A stretch of 64,000 bases of DNA from Rhizobium sp. Leaf262 (lineage in GTDB: Bacteria; Pseudomonadota; Alphaproteobacteria; Rhizobiales; Rhizobiaceae). The position numbers and the translations under genes were made by a program. Positions 51,714-61,581 of the stretch are shown one piece after another (positions within the stretch are counted from its first letter, which is position 1; each line of letters opens with the position of its first letter). The notes below the pieces were generated by a model. The model was not told where the DNA came from. It worked only from the letters and a program-made list of their open reading frames with translations, and searched no databases. The stretch lies in assembly GCF_001422245.1 (NCBI RefSeq), contig NZ_LMMM01000015.1, positions 261,389-325,388 on the forward strand, read 5' to 3'.

Positions 51714-53043
51714 AAACCGCGTCGCATGGAGCGAGGGCATGTTCCTTCGCGTTCAACACTTTCAGCAGTCAGACCGATGGACCGAGCGGCTGGTGCGCAA
51801 CACCACGCGCAATCTCTCTCCCTATCCATGGGGAGTGGCGGAGATCGGAATCGATCGAAGCGCGCTGGCCATCGGGCAGTTCGCGCTGTCCAATCTGCGC
51901 GGTATTTTGCCAGACGGCACGCCCTTCGAGTCCCCTGAAGATTCCGATTTGCCGCCACCCCTGGACCTCGATGAAAGCGTTAAGAACGCTATCGTCTATC
52001 TGGCTCTGCCAGCGCGTCAGCCCGGCAAGGCGGACATGTCGAGCGGCACGAAAGCCGACAGCAACAGCGTGCGCGTTGTTGCAACCACTTACGAGGCATC
52101 GGACGCCAATGTAGACACGGACTTCGTCGCACCTATCGATGTCGGTCGTTTGAGCCTTAAATTCCTGAAAACCGGAGATGACTTGTCCGGTTACGATCTT
52201 ATCGGTCTGGCACGCGTGATCGAAGTGCGGTCGGATCGCGCTGTCATTTTGGACCCGGACTTTATCCCGCCCTCGCTCAACTGCGCCGCGTCCTCGCGCC
52301 TCAGTGAGCTCTTGACCGAGTTGCTGGGCATCGTTCGCCACCGCGCGCAAGCTATTTCAGAGCGCATCGGTGATCCCACGATTCGTGGAACAGCGGAGGT
52401 GGGTGACTATTTTCTTCTGCAAATCCTCAACCGTGCCGATCCCCTACTCTCTCATCTTTCCGCCAATGCAACACGGTTTCACCCCATTCGTTTCTACGAA
52501 GACTGCATTCAGCTAGCAGGCGAGCTGGCGACATTCACGACCGACACAAAGCGCGCAACGGATTTTCCGCCCTATCGCCACGACGATCTGAAGGCGAGCT
52601 TTGCGGCCGTTTTCGATGATTTGCGGACCTCGCTTTCGGCGGTGCTGGAGCAGGCTGCGGTGGCAATCGAACTGGTCGAACGCAGGCACGGCGTGCGCGT
52701 TGGCACCATTCACGATCGCACCCTCCTTCGCGATGCCGGTTTCGTGCTGGCAGTGCGCGCAGACATGTCTGCAGAGGACATTCGCCGCAAGCTTCCGGCT
52801 CAGATCAAGGTCGGTCCTGTGGAACGCATATCCGAACTGGTCAACGTTGCGTTGCCGGGTATTCCTGTGCGTTCGCTACCAGTTCTGCCGCGCCAGCTTC
52901 CCTATCGTTCCGGCACGATCTACTTCGAAATCGACACCAAAACACCGCTTTGGAAGCAGCTTGAAACCTCCGGCGCCATTGCGCTGCATCTCGCGGGCGA
53001 GTTCCCGGGACTTGAGATGGAAATGTGGGCATTACGCGAATGA
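51703..53043 (+). CDS. tssK: T6SS baseplate-membrane connector TssK
   Basis: A 446-residue TssK (ImpJ/VasE). It begins MRHENRVAWSEGMFLRVQHFQQSDRWTERLV, the hallmark TssK start, and ends FEIDTKTPLWKQLETSGAIALHLAGEFPGLEMEMWALRE. Trimers link the baseplate wedges to TssL/TssM. Its TGA overlaps the tssL ATG. Confidence 0.94.
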   Translation: MRHENRVAWSEGMFLRVQHFQQSDRWTERLVRNTTRNLSPYPWGVAEIGIDRSALAIGQFALSNLRGILPDGTPFESPEDSDLPPPLDLDESVKNAIVYLALPARQPGKADMSSGTKADSNSVRVVATTYEASDANVDTDFVAPIDVGRLSLKFLKTGDDLSGYDLIGLARVIEVRSDRAVILDPDFIPPSLNCAASSRLSELLTELLGIVRHRAQAISERIGDPTIRGTAEVGDYFLLQILNRADPLLSHLSANATRFHPIRFYEDCIQLAGELATFTTDTKRATDFPPYRHDDLKASFAAVFDDLRTSLSAVLEQAAVAIELVERRHGVRVGTIHDRTLLRDAGFVLAVRADMSAEDIRRKLPAQIKVGPVERISELVNVALPGIPVRSLPVLPRQLPYRSGTIYFEIDTKTPLWKQLETSGAIALHLAGEFPGLEMEMWALRE

Positions 53044-54554
53044 GCAATGAAAAGCCCTCCTCCTGGCAAGATCTGCCAACCGTGGTCGAAATCACCGATG
53101 AAAGTCGGGCGCGAAATCAGAATGCCCGCAATATGGCAGCCATTCTGGACGACATCATCGACGGCGACGACGTTCCGAAAAAAGCCGGGCAGAACGACAC
53201 CAATGCTCTGCCGATCGACACTTTGCTCGCCAACTTCCGGTTCGGCGGGGAAGACGTACCGACGCTGGTGCAGTCGGCAGCGCCGCTGCTGAACCTTGCC
53301 CATATGCTGCGCTTCAGCGATGCCCAACCCGACCCGGACCATCTTCGCCGGGCCTGTCTCGAAGCCATTACCCGTTATGAACGGGATCTGGCTTCGGCAC
53401 GCATCAGCCCGGAGCGGGCACGGGCGGCGCATTATGCCGTCTGCGCGACCGTGGACGATGTCATCCTCAGCAAGCCGTGGGGCGTACGAGCCGGCTGGGC
53501 ACGTTCCGGCCTCGTCTCGACGTTTCATAACGACGTAACAGGCGGCGACCGTTTTTTTGATATTCTCGATCATTTTCACCAGTCGCCCGGTGCGAACAAA
53601 GACCTTTTGCTTCTCATCTATCTGTGCCTGTCGCTTGCCTTTGAAGGAAGGACACGCGTTTCCGCCAAGGGCGCACTCGAGCTTTCCCGCATCCGCGACA
53701 GCCTCTACAAAACGCTCATCGGCCAATATGGCGTGTTCGAGCGCGAACTTTCTCCGCACTGGCAGGGTGTCGAGGCTCGTCATACGCCGCTGCGGACGAT
53801 GGCGGCGTTGTGGACGCTGCTTTCGCTGATCGCGCTGGCTTTTGCCTTCGGCTATCTGTTTTTCACGCTGACTCTGAACAGCGCGTCAGACGCAACATTT
53901 CAACGGCTGGCGTCCCTTCCGCCCACCGACACGCCAAGTGTTCTGATTGCCGCTCCTCCCGAACCGCCGCAAACACCTCCGACCAAGGAACCAACGGTCG
54001 TCGAGGAGCCGCCACCCGTCATAAAACCACCGACTCCCACAAGGCTGGACAATCTCATGGCCTTCCTCCAGCCGGAGGTGCAGAGGAATCTGGTGACGCT
54101 TGCCAACGTCAACGGTCGTCTGCGGGTGCGGATCAACAATTCAGGTCTATTCGAAGTTGGGAGCGCAGAGGTCAGTCCGCAGTTCCGCGATCTTATTCAA
54201 CGTATCGGTGGCGCGTTGGCAGCAGACAAATTTCGCGCCGTCGTGATCGGCTACACCGACAACAAGCCTATCAACACGGTGCAGTTCCCATCCAACTGGC
54301 ACCTGTCAGAGGCACGCGCCAAGGCCGTGGGCGACATTCTCGCAAACTATACGGGGCCGGAAGCCATTTTGACCGAGGGACGCGCCGACAGTGATCCGAT
54401 TGCCGACAACAACACGGCGGAAGGACGCGAAAAGAACCGCAGAACCGAAATCATGGTGCTGACCAACCCTGGTGAAAAACTCAGCGAGGCGGGCATTCTG
54501 TCGCCAGCCGTCACAACGACAACCGGACAGCAATCAGGAGAGACCCAGCAATGA
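53040..54554 (+). CDS. tssL: T6SS membrane protein TssL with OmpA-like domain
   Basis: A 504-residue TssL (ImpK/DotU) starting at ATG 53040 in an ATGA overlap with tssK. The cytoplasmic DotU domain (about 60-240) is followed by one membrane helix (about 256-280), a Pro-rich periplasmic linker and a C-terminal OmpA-like peptidoglycan-binding domain (VIGYTDNKPINTVQFPSNWHLSEARA). Thr14 lies in DLPTVVEITDE; in A. tumefaciens Thr14 is the PpkA phosphorylation site that recruits Fha. Its preservation, with the matching Fha residues, implies the same switch. Confidence 0.94.
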   Translation: MSNEKPSSWQDLPTVVEITDESRARNQNARNMAAILDDIIDGDDVPKKAGQNDTNALPIDTLLANFRFGGEDVPTLVQSAAPLLNLAHMLRFSDAQPDPDHLRRACLEAITRYERDLASARISPERARAAHYAVCATVDDVILSKPWGVRAGWARSGLVSTFHNDVTGGDRFFDILDHFHQSPGANKDLLLLIYLCLSLAFEGRTRVSAKGALELSRIRDSLYKTLIGQYGVFERELSPHWQGVEARHTPLRTMAALWTLLSLIALAFAFGYLFFTLTLNSASDATFQRLASLPPTDTPSVLIAAPPEPPQTPPTKEPTVVEEPPPVIKPPTPTRLDNLMAFLQPEVQRNLVTLANVNGRLRVRINNSGLFEVGSAEVSPQFRDLIQRIGGALAADKFRAVVIGYTDNKPINTVQFPSNWHLSEARAKAVGDILANYTGPEAILTEGRADSDPIADNNTAEGREKNRRTEIMVLTNPGEKLSEAGILSPAVTTTTGQQSGETQQ

Positions 54555-57500
54555 ATCCGCTGAGTTATTTTTATACGATCCGGTCATATGTCGACAGTTA
54601 TGCTGGTTTGATCGGTAGACGGTTCATTTCATTGATCTGGGCCGTGGCGATTTGCGTCGTCGTCTGGTTCTACGGCTATCTTGTCAGCTTCGGAAGCTTC
54701 AAACCGTTTGATTCGACGCAGGAACGCCTGATCGCCGTCGGTGTCATTCTCCTGATCTGGCTCCTTTATATCGTCGTGACGACGTTCCGCGCCCGCAAGC
54801 AGGACAAGGAACTCGTCGACAGCATCGAGCAGGAAGCGCTGGGCAACCGTCAGGCGGAAGTCGGCGAAATCCAGACTCGTCTCAAGGAAGCACTGGCGCT
54901 TCTCCGTCGCGTGACGAAGAAGCGTTTCGGTTACATCTACGACCTTCCCTGGTACGTCATTTTTGGCGCGCCGGGCTCTGGCAAGACGACGGCGTTGACG
55001 AATTCTGGATTGCAATTTCCGCTCGGAGATGCGCTTGGCGAAAGCGCCGTCAAGGGCATCGGCGGAACGCGCAACTGCAATTGGTGGTTCACCGACGAAG
55101 CCATTCTTATCGACACCGCCGGTCGATACACGACGCAGGACGATCTGGATGGTTCTTCCAAGGCGGGTTGGGAAGGCTTCCTCAACCTCTTGCGTCGCTA
55201 CCGCCGTTCCCAACCCATCAACGGCGCTCTGGTCACGCTGTCCATCCAGGATCTCTTGACGCGCGACCCCGAAGAGCAGCGCCAGGAACTGCGCTCCATT
55301 CGCCAGCGCATGTCCGAGCTGGACGAGTATCTTCACGCCCGTGTGCCGGTCTATGTGGTCCTGACCAAGGCCGATCTTCTGGAAGGCTTCGTCGAGTTCT
55401 TCGACGGCTTCAACAAAACCGACCGATATCAGGTATGGGGCACAACGTTCAAACTGGATGAAAGCTATTCGGCACAGAACCTGCCGCAACGCTTTCTTGA
55501 AGAATTCGAATTGCTGCAGCAGCGTGTCGATGCGATGTTGATCGAACGCCTGCAACAGGAACAGAACGCTGAAATCCGCGGCCGCATCTTCCGCTTTCCG
55601 GCAGAGCTTGCCAAGCTGAAAGACCGGTTGCACGAAGCGCTGAGCGAGTTGTGCGCCAGTTCGCCTTTGATAGAAGCACCATTGCTGCGCGGCGTTTATC
55701 TCGCCTCCGGCACTCAGCCTGAAGTCGGCACCGCCACTCCGCGGGCCCGACGCAGCTACTTCCTCTCCAAGCTATTCAAAGACGTGATTTTCCCCGAAGC
55801 TGCACTTGTCATGCGTGACAAACGCCTTTCGGGTCGACAGCTTCTGGTGCGCCGCATTGCTTACGGCGTGTCAGCGGTCGTGGTCGCAATCGTTTTCACC
55901 GGGTGGATCACAACCTATTTTGCCAATACACAGGCCCTGGCAGAAGCCGACCGCAAGCTCAACGCCTATCAGCAGCTCGTTCAGGGCATCCACGTGCGCG
56001 ACGTTTCCGATGCCGACTTCCTGCGTATTCTGCCAGCACTCGACAATCTGCGGGACGTCAATTCCGGTTTCAACAAGGAGCGTATCTGGAAGGTCGGATT
56101 TGGACTGGATCAAGAAGAAAAGATCGCTGGTCGGCAGCGTGACGCCTATCAGCGCGCGCTCAATGCCTTGCTGTTGCCCCGTATGATCGTGCAACTCCAG
56201 AAACAGTTGCAAGACCAGGACGACGTTACCCGCACCTTCAACTCGCTCAAGCTCTATGGCATGCTGGGCGGGCTCGGAACCCTCGACCGCGACTTCCTGA
56301 AGGTTCAGTCGCAGGATATGTTTGCATCGCTCTATCCAGGCGACGGCAGGGCGGCGGCACGTGATGCTCTGAACCGTCATGCCCTTGCCCTTGCGGATGG
56401 CATTCTTGCGCCCATCGAACTTGATGCGCGCCTGATCGACAAGGCGCGAGACACGATCAAGGGACAGGCCATCGGCGCACGGGCTTATGACATCCTCGCT
56501 GGTCTTCCCCAATCCCGCGCTTTGCCCGAATGGAGCCCATCCGGTGCTTTCGGTCCATTGGGAGAACGAGCGGTCGAACGTGCCAGCAAGGCACCTTTGC
56601 TGGACGGTATCGAAGGGCTATTCACTGCCAATGGCTATCGTACGGTCGTCATTCCTCAGGTGGCCTATGCCTCTCGCGTTGCGCTTTCGGAAGCATGGGT
56701 GCGCGGTTCCGATGACGCCATCCGGGGTGCGACCGTCGAAAACGTGGCACAATCGGCTTTGCAAATCTATTTCGACCGTTTTGAAAAACGCTGGAATGAA
56801 GTTCTCACGGATGTGCGCATCAAACCATCGCAGAGTTTGGGCGATGCCGTCGAGACGACACGTATTTTGGCCAACGACAGAAACATCGTGATCGAAGCGG
56901 CCAAGTCCATTGCAGAAGCGACCGATCTGGGTCCCAACGCTGGCGCAAGCCTGACCACACTTGCGTCCTCTGCGGATGGCGATACGACAGCAGCCATTCT
57001 GTCAGCCACCGTCGACGCTGCCGATCCCTATGCACGACTTCGGGAAATGCTGGCCGCAAAAGGCCCTGGTGCCGGACAACCAGTTGAGACCGCCACGGGC
57101 AACGGCACGAAGCAAACGGGCTCGCCGTCCGAACAGCTCCTGGCAAACATCAAAGCGTTGCACGAGCAACTGGCACGCTCTTCGACCACCTCGGATGAAG
57201 TTGCACGCGTTTTCGACGTCGATAGCCAATTGACCAAAGCCAATCAGGACCTGCTGCAGCAAGCGCGACAGTTACCAGCACCACTTGACGTGTGGGTGGC
57301 GGGACTGGCCGCTGATGTCGGCTCGCTGGCTGTCAAGTCGGCGCGCGGGCGCATCGCCGATCTCTGGACGGCCGAGGGCGCCTCCCTTTGCTCATCCATT
57401 GTGGCAGGTCGATATCCATTCGACCGGACTTCCAGACGTGACGTGGCGATGGCGGATTTTACCCGCTTGTTCGGTCCGACAGGCATGTTCCAGACCTTCT

Positions 57501-58042
57501 TCAAACAACGCATGGAACCTTTCGTCGACAAGACGGCGACGCCATGGGGCTGGAAGGGCACCTTTGGGGCCACCGGCATGGCAAGCGACGCCATTGCCCA
57601 GTTCGAAAATGCCGACAAGATCTTCCGTGCATTCTTTCCCAATGGCAGCGAGGTGCCGGCAGTTGCCATCAACGTCAAGCCTGTCTCGCTGACGGATGAA
57701 TCGAGCGCGGTAATGCTGGAAATCGAGGGAGAGCGGGTCGTCTACTACCACGGTCCCGTGCAGGCAAAATCGATAACATGGCCATCCGAAAACAATTCCG
57801 CCAACCTGTCGCGCATCGCTTTTCAACCTGGCGGATGGCAACAGGCGAAAACCGAAAACGGCGACTGGTCGCCCTTCCGATTGTTCGATGATGCCAAAAT
57901 CGAAAATCAGGCAGGCGATCTGTTAAGGGCAAGGTTCGAAAATGGCAGTCAGGTCGCCGAATTCGACATTCAGTTTGGCTCGGTTCTCAATCCGTTCAAG
58001 CTGGATGCGCTGGCGAATTTTACGTGTCCGGCGCAATTTTGA
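54551..58042 (+). CDS. tssM: T6SS membrane ATPase-like protein TssM (IcmF)
   Basis: A 1163-residue IcmF-type protein. Two helices at about 24-45 and 58-78, then a cytoplasmic GTPase-like domain with Walker A GAPGSGKTT (139-147) and a DTAGRY switch, and a third helix near 438-458, leaving a large periplasmic part (about 460-1163). The intact P-loop matters because Agrobacterium TssM needs ATP binding to engage the TssL-Fha complex. The start overlaps tssL by 4 nt. There is no TssJ lipoprotein gene nearby to cap it. Confidence 0.95.
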   Translation: MNPLSYFYTIRSYVDSYAGLIGRRFISLIWAVAICVVVWFYGYLVSFGSFKPFDSTQERLIAVGVILLIWLLYIVVTTFRARKQDKELVDSIEQEALGNRQAEVGEIQTRLKEALALLRRVTKKRFGYIYDLPWYVIFGAPGSGKTTALTNSGLQFPLGDALGESAVKGIGGTRNCNWWFTDEAILIDTAGRYTTQDDLDGSSKAGWEGFLNLLRRYRRSQPINGALVTLSIQDLLTRDPEEQRQELRSIRQRMSELDEYLHARVPVYVVLTKADLLEGFVEFFDGFNKTDRYQVWGTTFKLDESYSAQNLPQRFLEEFELLQQRVDAMLIERLQQEQNAEIRGRIFRFPAELAKLKDRLHEALSELCASSPLIEAPLLRGVYLASGTQPEVGTATPRARRSYFLSKLFKDVIFPEAALVMRDKRLSGRQLLVRRIAYGVSAVVVAIVFTGWITTYFANTQALAEADRKLNAYQQLVQGIHVRDVSDADFLRILPALDNLRDVNSGFNKERIWKVGFGLDQEEKIAGRQRDAYQRALNALLLPRMIVQLQKQLQDQDDVTRTFNSLKLYGMLGGLGTLDRDFLKVQSQDMFASLYPGDGRAAARDALNRHALALADGILAPIELDARLIDKARDTIKGQAIGARAYDILAGLPQSRALPEWSPSGAFGPLGERAVERASKAPLLDGIEGLFTANGYRTVVIPQVAYASRVALSEAWVRGSDDAIRGATVENVAQSALQIYFDRFEKRWNEVLTDVRIKPSQSLGDAVETTRILANDRNIVIEAAKSIAEATDLGPNAGASLTTLASSADGDTTAAILSATVDAADPYARLREMLAAKGPGAGQPVETATGNGTKQTGSPSEQLLANIKALHEQLARSSTTSDEVARVFDVDSQLTKANQDLLQQARQLPAPLDVWVAGLAADVGSLAVKSARGRIADLWTAEGASLCSSIVAGRYPFDRTSRRDVAMADFTRLFGPTGMFQTFFKQRMEPFVDKTATPWGWKGTFGATGMASDAIAQFENADKIFRAFFPNGSEVPAVAINVKPVSLTDESSAVMLEIEGERVVYYHGPVQAKSITWPSENNSANLSRIAFQPGGWQQAKTENGDWSPFRLFDDAKIENQAGDLLRARFENGSQVAEFDIQFGSVLNPFKLDALANFTCPAQF

Positions 58043-58074
58043 GCCGAGACACCTTTGCAATAACGGAGGGGAAT

Positions 58075-58122
58075 ATGACTGACACACCAAAACGGCACCG
58101 CAAAGCCGTACTGAACGGCTGA
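58075..58122 (+). CDS. 15-codon leader ORF upstream of tagF-pppA
   Basis: A mini-ORF, MTDTPKRHRKAVLNG, with the best ribosome site in this stretch (GGAGGGG at 58065-58071) ends in TGATG, overlapping the start codon of tagF-pppA. The large gene has no site of its own, so its translation is probably coupled to reading this peptide. The peptide is basic and may have no function beyond coupling. Confidence 0.55.
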   Translation: MTDTPKRHRKAVLNG

Positions 58123-59555
58123 TGGCCGCTCCTGTCACGAAGACCGTGAAAGCCGCCGTAGAGACGGACAGGATCGGCTTTTACGGAAAAATTCCAAGCC
58201 ACGGAGACTTCGTTTCCGAGGGAATGGATCGCGATCTGATCGGCGCACTGGACGGATGGATCCGATCCGGACTCCATGCCTGCGCCGATGTGTTCGCCGA
58301 GCGCTGGACAGCCGTTTTTACCACGTCTCCTCCCCTTCGCTTCATCATTGAACGGGGCATATGGGGGCGCAGCGCCTATGTGGGTGTATTGCTGCCCAGC
58401 AAGGACCGGGTAGGACGGAAATACCCGCTGGTCGTGTTGGCGCAACTCGTCGATTTTCGACAGCATCCCAGAACGCTATATCTGGATGATACGTGGTTTA
58501 TGGCCGCCGAAGCCTTGGCCGAAACGTCGATGACAACCGACTTTGACATGGGGCGCTTTACCACATCCATCAAACGCTTGCGCATGCCCAAACCGCGTGG
58601 CGACGACGAAGAGACGTCGTTCTCGACACCGTCGGCTCACCCATCCAGTCTCTGGTGGTATATCGACACCGATACCCGGCGTCCGCGTGGTATGAAATTC
58701 GAAGGAAAGCCTGCGGCAGCTGATTTCGTGCGTCTGTTCAAGGAGAAATCCACCGCAGACGAAGACAACGCCCAGAAAGCTGGCACGAGGACAGTTCCGA
58801 AACCGACAGAAGTCAAAGCCACTCCTGTGGTAGCAGAGTCGCCTCCCGAGCCGCCCCAGCCACGTCGGGAGAAAGCCGATCAAAGCTCCCTTGTGTACAG
58901 CTATGCCACTCATCCCGGTACGCGTCTCACTGTCAACGCCGATGCGCTTTTCGTTTCTAAGACGCCTGCTCTCTTTGCGATCGCCGACGGTATTGGCGAT
59001 GCCGGAAACGCCGTCGAGGCGGCACGTCTAACCACAAACGCCCTGACGGATATTGCTGACAGCGACAACCCGGACTTCATCACTCAGGACGTCAAGGGCA
59101 AGCTCGGGACCGTCAACAGCCTGTTGCTGTCGCGACAGCTGTCGGCGGAACCATCACGCCCCATGGCAAGCGTCGTCGTGGCCTCCTTCGTGGGGTCACA
59201 GCTCACGATAATGTGGTCCGGCGATGCGCGTGCCTATCTGCTCCGTGACGGAACGATGCATTCGCTATCGCGTGATCACGTCATCGTCGGCATGAAGAAG
59301 CAACTGGCTCAATGTGTCGGTCAGTCCCAGCAGTTTCGACCCAGCACACTTCTGGAGAACTGGGGGCGGCATGACCGCCTTCTGCTGTGCAGTTTCCCTT
59401 TGATGCAGGCATTGAAAGAGCGAGTGGTCGCGGAGATATTACAGGACACATCAGTGCCCGACTGCGCCAATGCCTTGATGCAGGAAGCGTTGATCGAGAA
59501 CGTCAGAGAGAACATCAGTGCGATCGTGATCGGAGATCGCCTTGACCGGTCATGA
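58122..59555 (+). CDS. TagF-PppA fusion: T6SS post-translational repressor and PP2C phosphatase
   Basis: A 477-residue fusion. Residues about 15-200 are TagF (GFYGKIPSHGDFVSEGMDRDLIGALDGWI, LWWYIDTDTR). A Pro-rich linker leads to a PP2C phosphatase from about 265, with the metal-binding ALFAIADGIGDAG, MASVVVASFVGSQLTIMWSGDARAYL and the C-terminal ENISAIVIGD. PppA removes the phosphate that PpkA adds, and TagF represses the system independently; in Agrobacterium both sit in one polypeptide. ATG 58122 overlaps the leader-ORF stop. Confidence 0.92.
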   Translation: MAAPVTKTVKAAVETDRIGFYGKIPSHGDFVSEGMDRDLIGALDGWIRSGLHACADVFAERWTAVFTTSPPLRFIIERGIWGRSAYVGVLLPSKDRVGRKYPLVVLAQLVDFRQHPRTLYLDDTWFMAAEALAETSMTTDFDMGRFTTSIKRLRMPKPRGDDEETSFSTPSAHPSSLWWYIDTDTRRPRGMKFEGKPAAADFVRLFKEKSTADEDNAQKAGTRTVPKPTEVKATPVVAESPPEPPQPRREKADQSSLVYSYATHPGTRLTVNADALFVSKTPALFAIADGIGDAGNAVEAARLTTNALTDIADSDNPDFITQDVKGKLGTVNSLLLSRQLSAEPSRPMASVVVASFVGSQLTIMWSGDARAYLLRDGTMHSLSRDHVIVGMKKQLAQCVGQSQQFRPSTLLENWGRHDRLLLCSFPLMQALKERVVAEILQDTSVPDCANALMQEALIENVRENISAIVIGDRLDRS

Positions 59556-60417
59556 GGACAATGGCGAGGTTGCGCAGCGTTTTGCCGAATTATGGACCGC
59601 AATCCAGAAGTCTGAACAGCCGCAGGACCTTATAGACCGCATTCGTGATGCTCTCGACAGGAAGGCGGATATTCTGGCGCGGCAGCAGCCTTGCTTCGTC
59701 GAAGGCAGCTTTGCGGTCGAGACGATTGCCTATCAAACGGAAACAACGCAAATCCTCAAGGTGCTGCACCGCGACCTCGGAACTCTCTTTGCGATCAAAA
59801 CCATGCCGGAGGAACGCCGTGGCGATGCGTTGCTTGATCAGCGTTTACGAAGAGAGGCCGAGATCGGGCTCACCCTGCGTCACGACTGTCTTCAGGAAAC
59901 ATCCGCATTGCTGCGTCTGCCCGATGGAAGACCGGCTTTGCTCCAGCCATGGGCACCCACTACGTTGGCAGAACGTCTCAACAATGCGCCCGTCAGTACA
60001 ACTGATATCACACAACTGTTGCGACGGATAATTCATGCCATCTCAGCGATGCATGCCGCCGGATACATTCACTGTGATATCAGTGCGGCAAATATTCTTC
60101 TTCCAAAAGGCACATTGGCTTCTTGCCGCCTTGGCGATTTCGCGATCGCGCTGAAAATCGGCCAGGCACATTCTGATCTGGGTGTGGCAACGGCAGGTTC
60201 CCCAGATTACGCTGCGCCAGAACAATTAGCTGGCGCCGTGGCCCACCCATCTCAAGACATTTATGCCATCGGCAAATTGACCGAGCGACTGTTGAGCGCG
60301 GCGCCAATCGAAGGAAATGAGCATTTGGCGCGATTTTCCGCGTCCTGCGTGGCAGAACAGGCCGATAAGCGCCCGCAAACCGCTGGCGAAGCGCTCGAAC
60401 TTCTTCTTAAGGCATGA
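59542..60417 (+). CDS. ppkA: T6SS serine/threonine kinase PpkA
   Basis: A 291-residue Hanks-type kinase, short and without membrane or sensor domain. It starts at a TTG (59542) with GGAGA 6-7 nt upstream, overlapping tagF-pppA by 14 nt. The ATP-anchoring Lys86 (FAIKTM), the catalytic loop HCDISAANIL (Asp179, Asn184) and APEQL are present. The metal motif DFG is DFA (Asp199-Ala201), and the HRD motif is HCD, so it is a slightly divergent but probably active kinase. Its expected target is Thr14 of TssL. Confidence 0.9.
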   Translation: MTGHEDNGEVAQRFAELWTAIQKSEQPQDLIDRIRDALDRKADILARQQPCFVEGSFAVETIAYQTETTQILKVLHRDLGTLFAIKTMPEERRGDALLDQRLRREAEIGLTLRHDCLQETSALLRLPDGRPALLQPWAPTTLAERLNNAPVSTTDITQLLRRIIHAISAMHAAGYIHCDISAANILLPKGTLASCRLGDFAIALKIGQAHSDLGVATAGSPDYAAPEQLAGAVAHPSQDIYAIGKLTERLLSAAPIEGNEHLARFSASCVAEQADKRPQTAGEALELLLKA

Positions 60418-60447
60418 GCGCGCGACGATGGCCACGCGCCATACAGA

Positions 60448-61581
60448 TCAGTTGAGACTGCCGGGCTGTGGCGCTGCAGCAGTGGGCACGCTCTTCTGGA
60501 AGACCGTCAGCAGTTTTGCCGTATCCACAAGAGGCGCATTGCTGGCGTACAGCACGTCGCCCTTCTGCATCTGGAACATCTGCATCAGGGCAATGCTGGA
60601 CGCATCGCGCATGTTGACGTGATAGATCACCGGACGCATGCTGGTCGTCACAACGACCGGGTCCTTCGTCACGGCAGCAGCCTTGGAGGAAACCTGCACG
60701 ACTTCGTTGCGGAAGACATAGACGTTTCTCGCATCGGCACGATCATCCAGCAAACCACCAGCGCGACCGACGGCCTGCGCAAGGGTCATCTTGCCCGTCT
60801 CAAATTGGAATTCACCAGCACTCTTGAACGCGCCCAGAGCCGTGAAGCTGGAAGCGTCGCCATCGATCATGATCTGGTCATCCGGCGAAAGGCGAATGTT
60901 CTGGCGATCTTCTCGCATGATACGGTCAAGTGGAGCCGAAGCGCGCTGCGAACCGCGCACCACCGTGACGCTGGCCGCACCGGGTGCTACCGTCGGGCCA
61001 CCTGCCTGATTGATCGCATCGAGGACCCTCTCCTGGCGCGCTGTCAGCGCCATCTTGCCCGGCGTTTTGACCGCACCGCTCAGCATGACAGCACTGGTCG
61101 GCTTGTCGACCACGGTTACGACAGCCTGTGGATTGACCGCCGTACCCTTGAGGCCGGTGACGACCCGGGACTGCAACCCTTCCGGCGTGGAGTCGATGAC
61201 CCGCTGTTTACCGATGAAAGGAAGATTCACATTGCCGCCCTGATCGACAGTAAAGCGTCCAAGATTCAGCGTCTTGCTTTGCGTGGAGGAAAACAGCCCG
61301 TCTTCACCAGTATCCAAGACAGTGATGTCCACCACGTCGCCGCGGCGCAGACGCTGTGAATTATATCCTGTGTTGCGAAGAGCCGTCAGGCCAGGACCTG
61401 TCGTGCTTTCGGTGAGAACAGGGGGTGAAACGGCCGGAGCATTTGCAAGCTCGACGACCCGGATTTTCTCATTGGTATTGGGCAGGGTTGCAGATCTGAT
61501 ATTTCCTGCGGTCGGCCCATCAGAGGGCTTCGCGCATCCACTGAGCAAAGCCAAAAGAAGAACCGATACAACCTTCTTCAT
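60448..61581 (-). CDS. Wza-type polysaccharide export lipoprotein
   Basis: About 377 residues from the ATG at 61581 (MKKVVSVLLLALLSGCAKP), with a lipobox at SGC. The Poly_export domain (about 75-170) begins RRGDVVDITVLDTGEDG and has VDQGGNVNLPFIGKQRV, followed by SLBB-like repeats (SAVMLSGAVKTPGKMAL and SSFTALGAFKSAGEFQF). Such proteins form the outer-membrane exit channel for capsule or exopolysaccharide. It stands alone, convergent with ppkA, without glycosyltransferase or Wzc genes in the window. Confidence 0.88.
   Translation of the reverse strand: MKKVVSVLLLALLSGCAKPSDGPTAGNIRSATLPNTNEKIRVVELANAPAVSPPVLTESTTGPGLTALRNTGYNSQRLRRGDVVDITVLDTGEDGLFSSTQSKTLNLGRFTVDQGGNVNLPFIGKQRVIDSTPEGLQSRVVTGLKGTAVNPQAVVTVVDKPTSAVMLSGAVKTPGKMALTARQERVLDAINQAGGPTVAPGAASVTVVRGSQRASAPLDRIMREDRQNIRLSPDDQIMIDGDASSFTALGAFKSAGEFQFETGKMTLAQAVGRAGGLLDDRADARNVYVFRNEVVQVSSKAAAVTKDPVVVTTSMRPVIYHVNMRDASSIALMQMFQMQKGDVLYASNAPLVDTAKLLTVFQKSVPTAAAPQPGSLN

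Noticed and set aside
60428-60442. ATGGC/GCCAT dyad between ppkA and the export gene
   Set aside because: Five-bp stem and no T-run; too weak to call a terminator.
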